This document shows, piece by piece, positions 5,544 through 5,879 of a stretch of DNA of 5,879 nucleotides. The stretch covers positions 1-5,879 of the forward strand of contig JAEUNV010000206.1 in NCBI GenBank assembly GCA_016790385.1, given 5' to 3'. Each line of letters begins with the position of its first letter. Within the stretch, counting starts at the first letter, position 1. The notes beneath the pieces were generated by a model. It was given only the letters and a program-made list of their open reading frames with translations. It ran no database searches and had not been told where the DNA came from. The position numbers were made by a program, and so were the translations under genes. This DNA comes from Zoogloea sp. (lineage in GTDB: Bacteria > Pseudomonadota > Gammaproteobacteria > Burkholderiales > Rhodocyclaceae).

Positions 5544-5879
5544 ATGGCAACTTCGCGGTACTCAACCAGCGTTTCCCTTTGCGAAGACACCAGTAAGAAT
5601 TTCGAGCTGTTCGATCTGCTCAAGCAAGCTGATCCCAATTACTCGGCCACGGATCCGGCCCGGATCAAGCTCTACGTCTATGACGGTACCAAGTACGTCG
5701 AAACCACTTCCGGCTATTTCACGGCGGTGGACAAGGACACCTTCACTGTCGATGCCACTCAGCTGCCCAACTTCAACGGCGAGTTGAAGGTTCGTGTGCT
5801 CGGCACCGACAGCACCGGCAACAGCTTCATCCTCGACCTGGCGATTACCGTCACTCCGGTAAACGACGCACCCTCCGGC
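5544..5879 (+). CDS. N-terminal part of a probable T1SS-secreted repeat adhesin with a cadherin-like domain, partial
   Basis: The first 112 codons run open to the right edge. Residues 12-110 form one beta-rich cadherin-like or Ig-like module. It starts with the EDTSKNFELFDLL segment (14-26) typical of VCBS/cadherin-type repeats, has GELKVRVLGTDSTGNS (79-94), and ends in ITVTPVNDAP (101-110), the linker that normally joins tandem modules in giant T1SS adhesins. There is no N-terminal signal peptide, as expected for a T1SS cargo whose signal is C-terminal. The gene is divergent from a complete T1SS apparatus, which makes it the likely substrate. The start is fixed by GGAGG 6 nt upstream, and a strong sigma-54 promoter precedes it. 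No LapA-type N-terminal retention module is visible. Cys13 is unusual for this class. Total length, calcium-binding repeats and C-terminal signal cannot be judged here; a shorter RTX-type exoprotein is the alternative. Confidence 0.82.
   Translation, partial: MATSRYSTSVSLCEDTSKNFELFDLLKQADPNYSATDPARIKLYVYDGTKYVETTSGYFTAVDKDTFTVDATQLPNFNGELKVRVLGTDSTGNSFILDLAITVTPVNDAPSG

Noticed and set aside
5396..5638. Minus-strand open frame of 80 codons overlapping the adhesin start
   Set aside because: It runs antisense through the sigma-54 promoter, the leader and the start of a well-supported gene, and its translation looks like noise.

Overview
The window holds most of a type I secretion (T1SS) locus, together with the first part of what is probably its own substrate, a large surface or secreted adhesin. 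The coding DNA is GC-rich, with C or G at most third codon positions. The proteins resemble the LapB/LapC/LapE (LssB/LssD-type) exporters of Gram-negative bacteria. This points to a proteobacterium. A beta-proteobacterium of the Rhodocyclales type is my best guess, but the assignment is weak because the window has no phylogenetic marker.

Layout. Positions 1-4816 are one compact minus-strand operon, transcribed from right to left. It encodes an inner-membrane ABC transporter (2672-4816), a HlyD-family periplasmic adaptor (1338-2675) and a TolC-family outer-membrane channel (1-1338, cut by the left edge). The genes overlap (4 nt ATGA, then 1 nt TGATG), so they are probably translationally coupled. 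The TolC-like gene is open to the window edge and is nearly complete at 446 residues. Positions 4817-5543 are a 727-bp divergent intergenic region, visibly AT-rich and full of A and T runs. Positions 5544-5879 are the start of a plus-strand gene, 112 codons and open to the right edge. Its product starts directly with a cadherin-like or Ig-like module ending in VTPVNDAP, the signature of tandem-repeat T1SS adhesins.

How the parts work together. The three minus-strand products form the inner membrane-periplasm-outer membrane conduit. The divergent gene most likely encodes the cargo: it has no N-terminal signal peptide, as expected for a protein with a C-terminal T1SS signal beyond the window. 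The ABC protein has a degenerate C39-like domain that lacks the catalytic cysteine, so it should bind cargo and not cleave it.

Regulation is the most interesting part. A near-consensus sigma-54 (-24/-12) promoter lies at 5446-5461, about 72 nt before the adhesin start codon. Upstream of it are two perfect inverted repeats, centred about 201 and 105 bp before the predicted transcription start. These are typical distances for enhancer sites of a sigma-54 activator. No matching sigma-54 promoter was found facing the exporter operon, which has only a modest sigma-70-like candidate. The inferred picture is a cargo gene under activator-dependent sigma-54 control, next to an exporter that is controlled separately. 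No regulator, c-di-GMP effector or LapG-type protease gene lies in the window.
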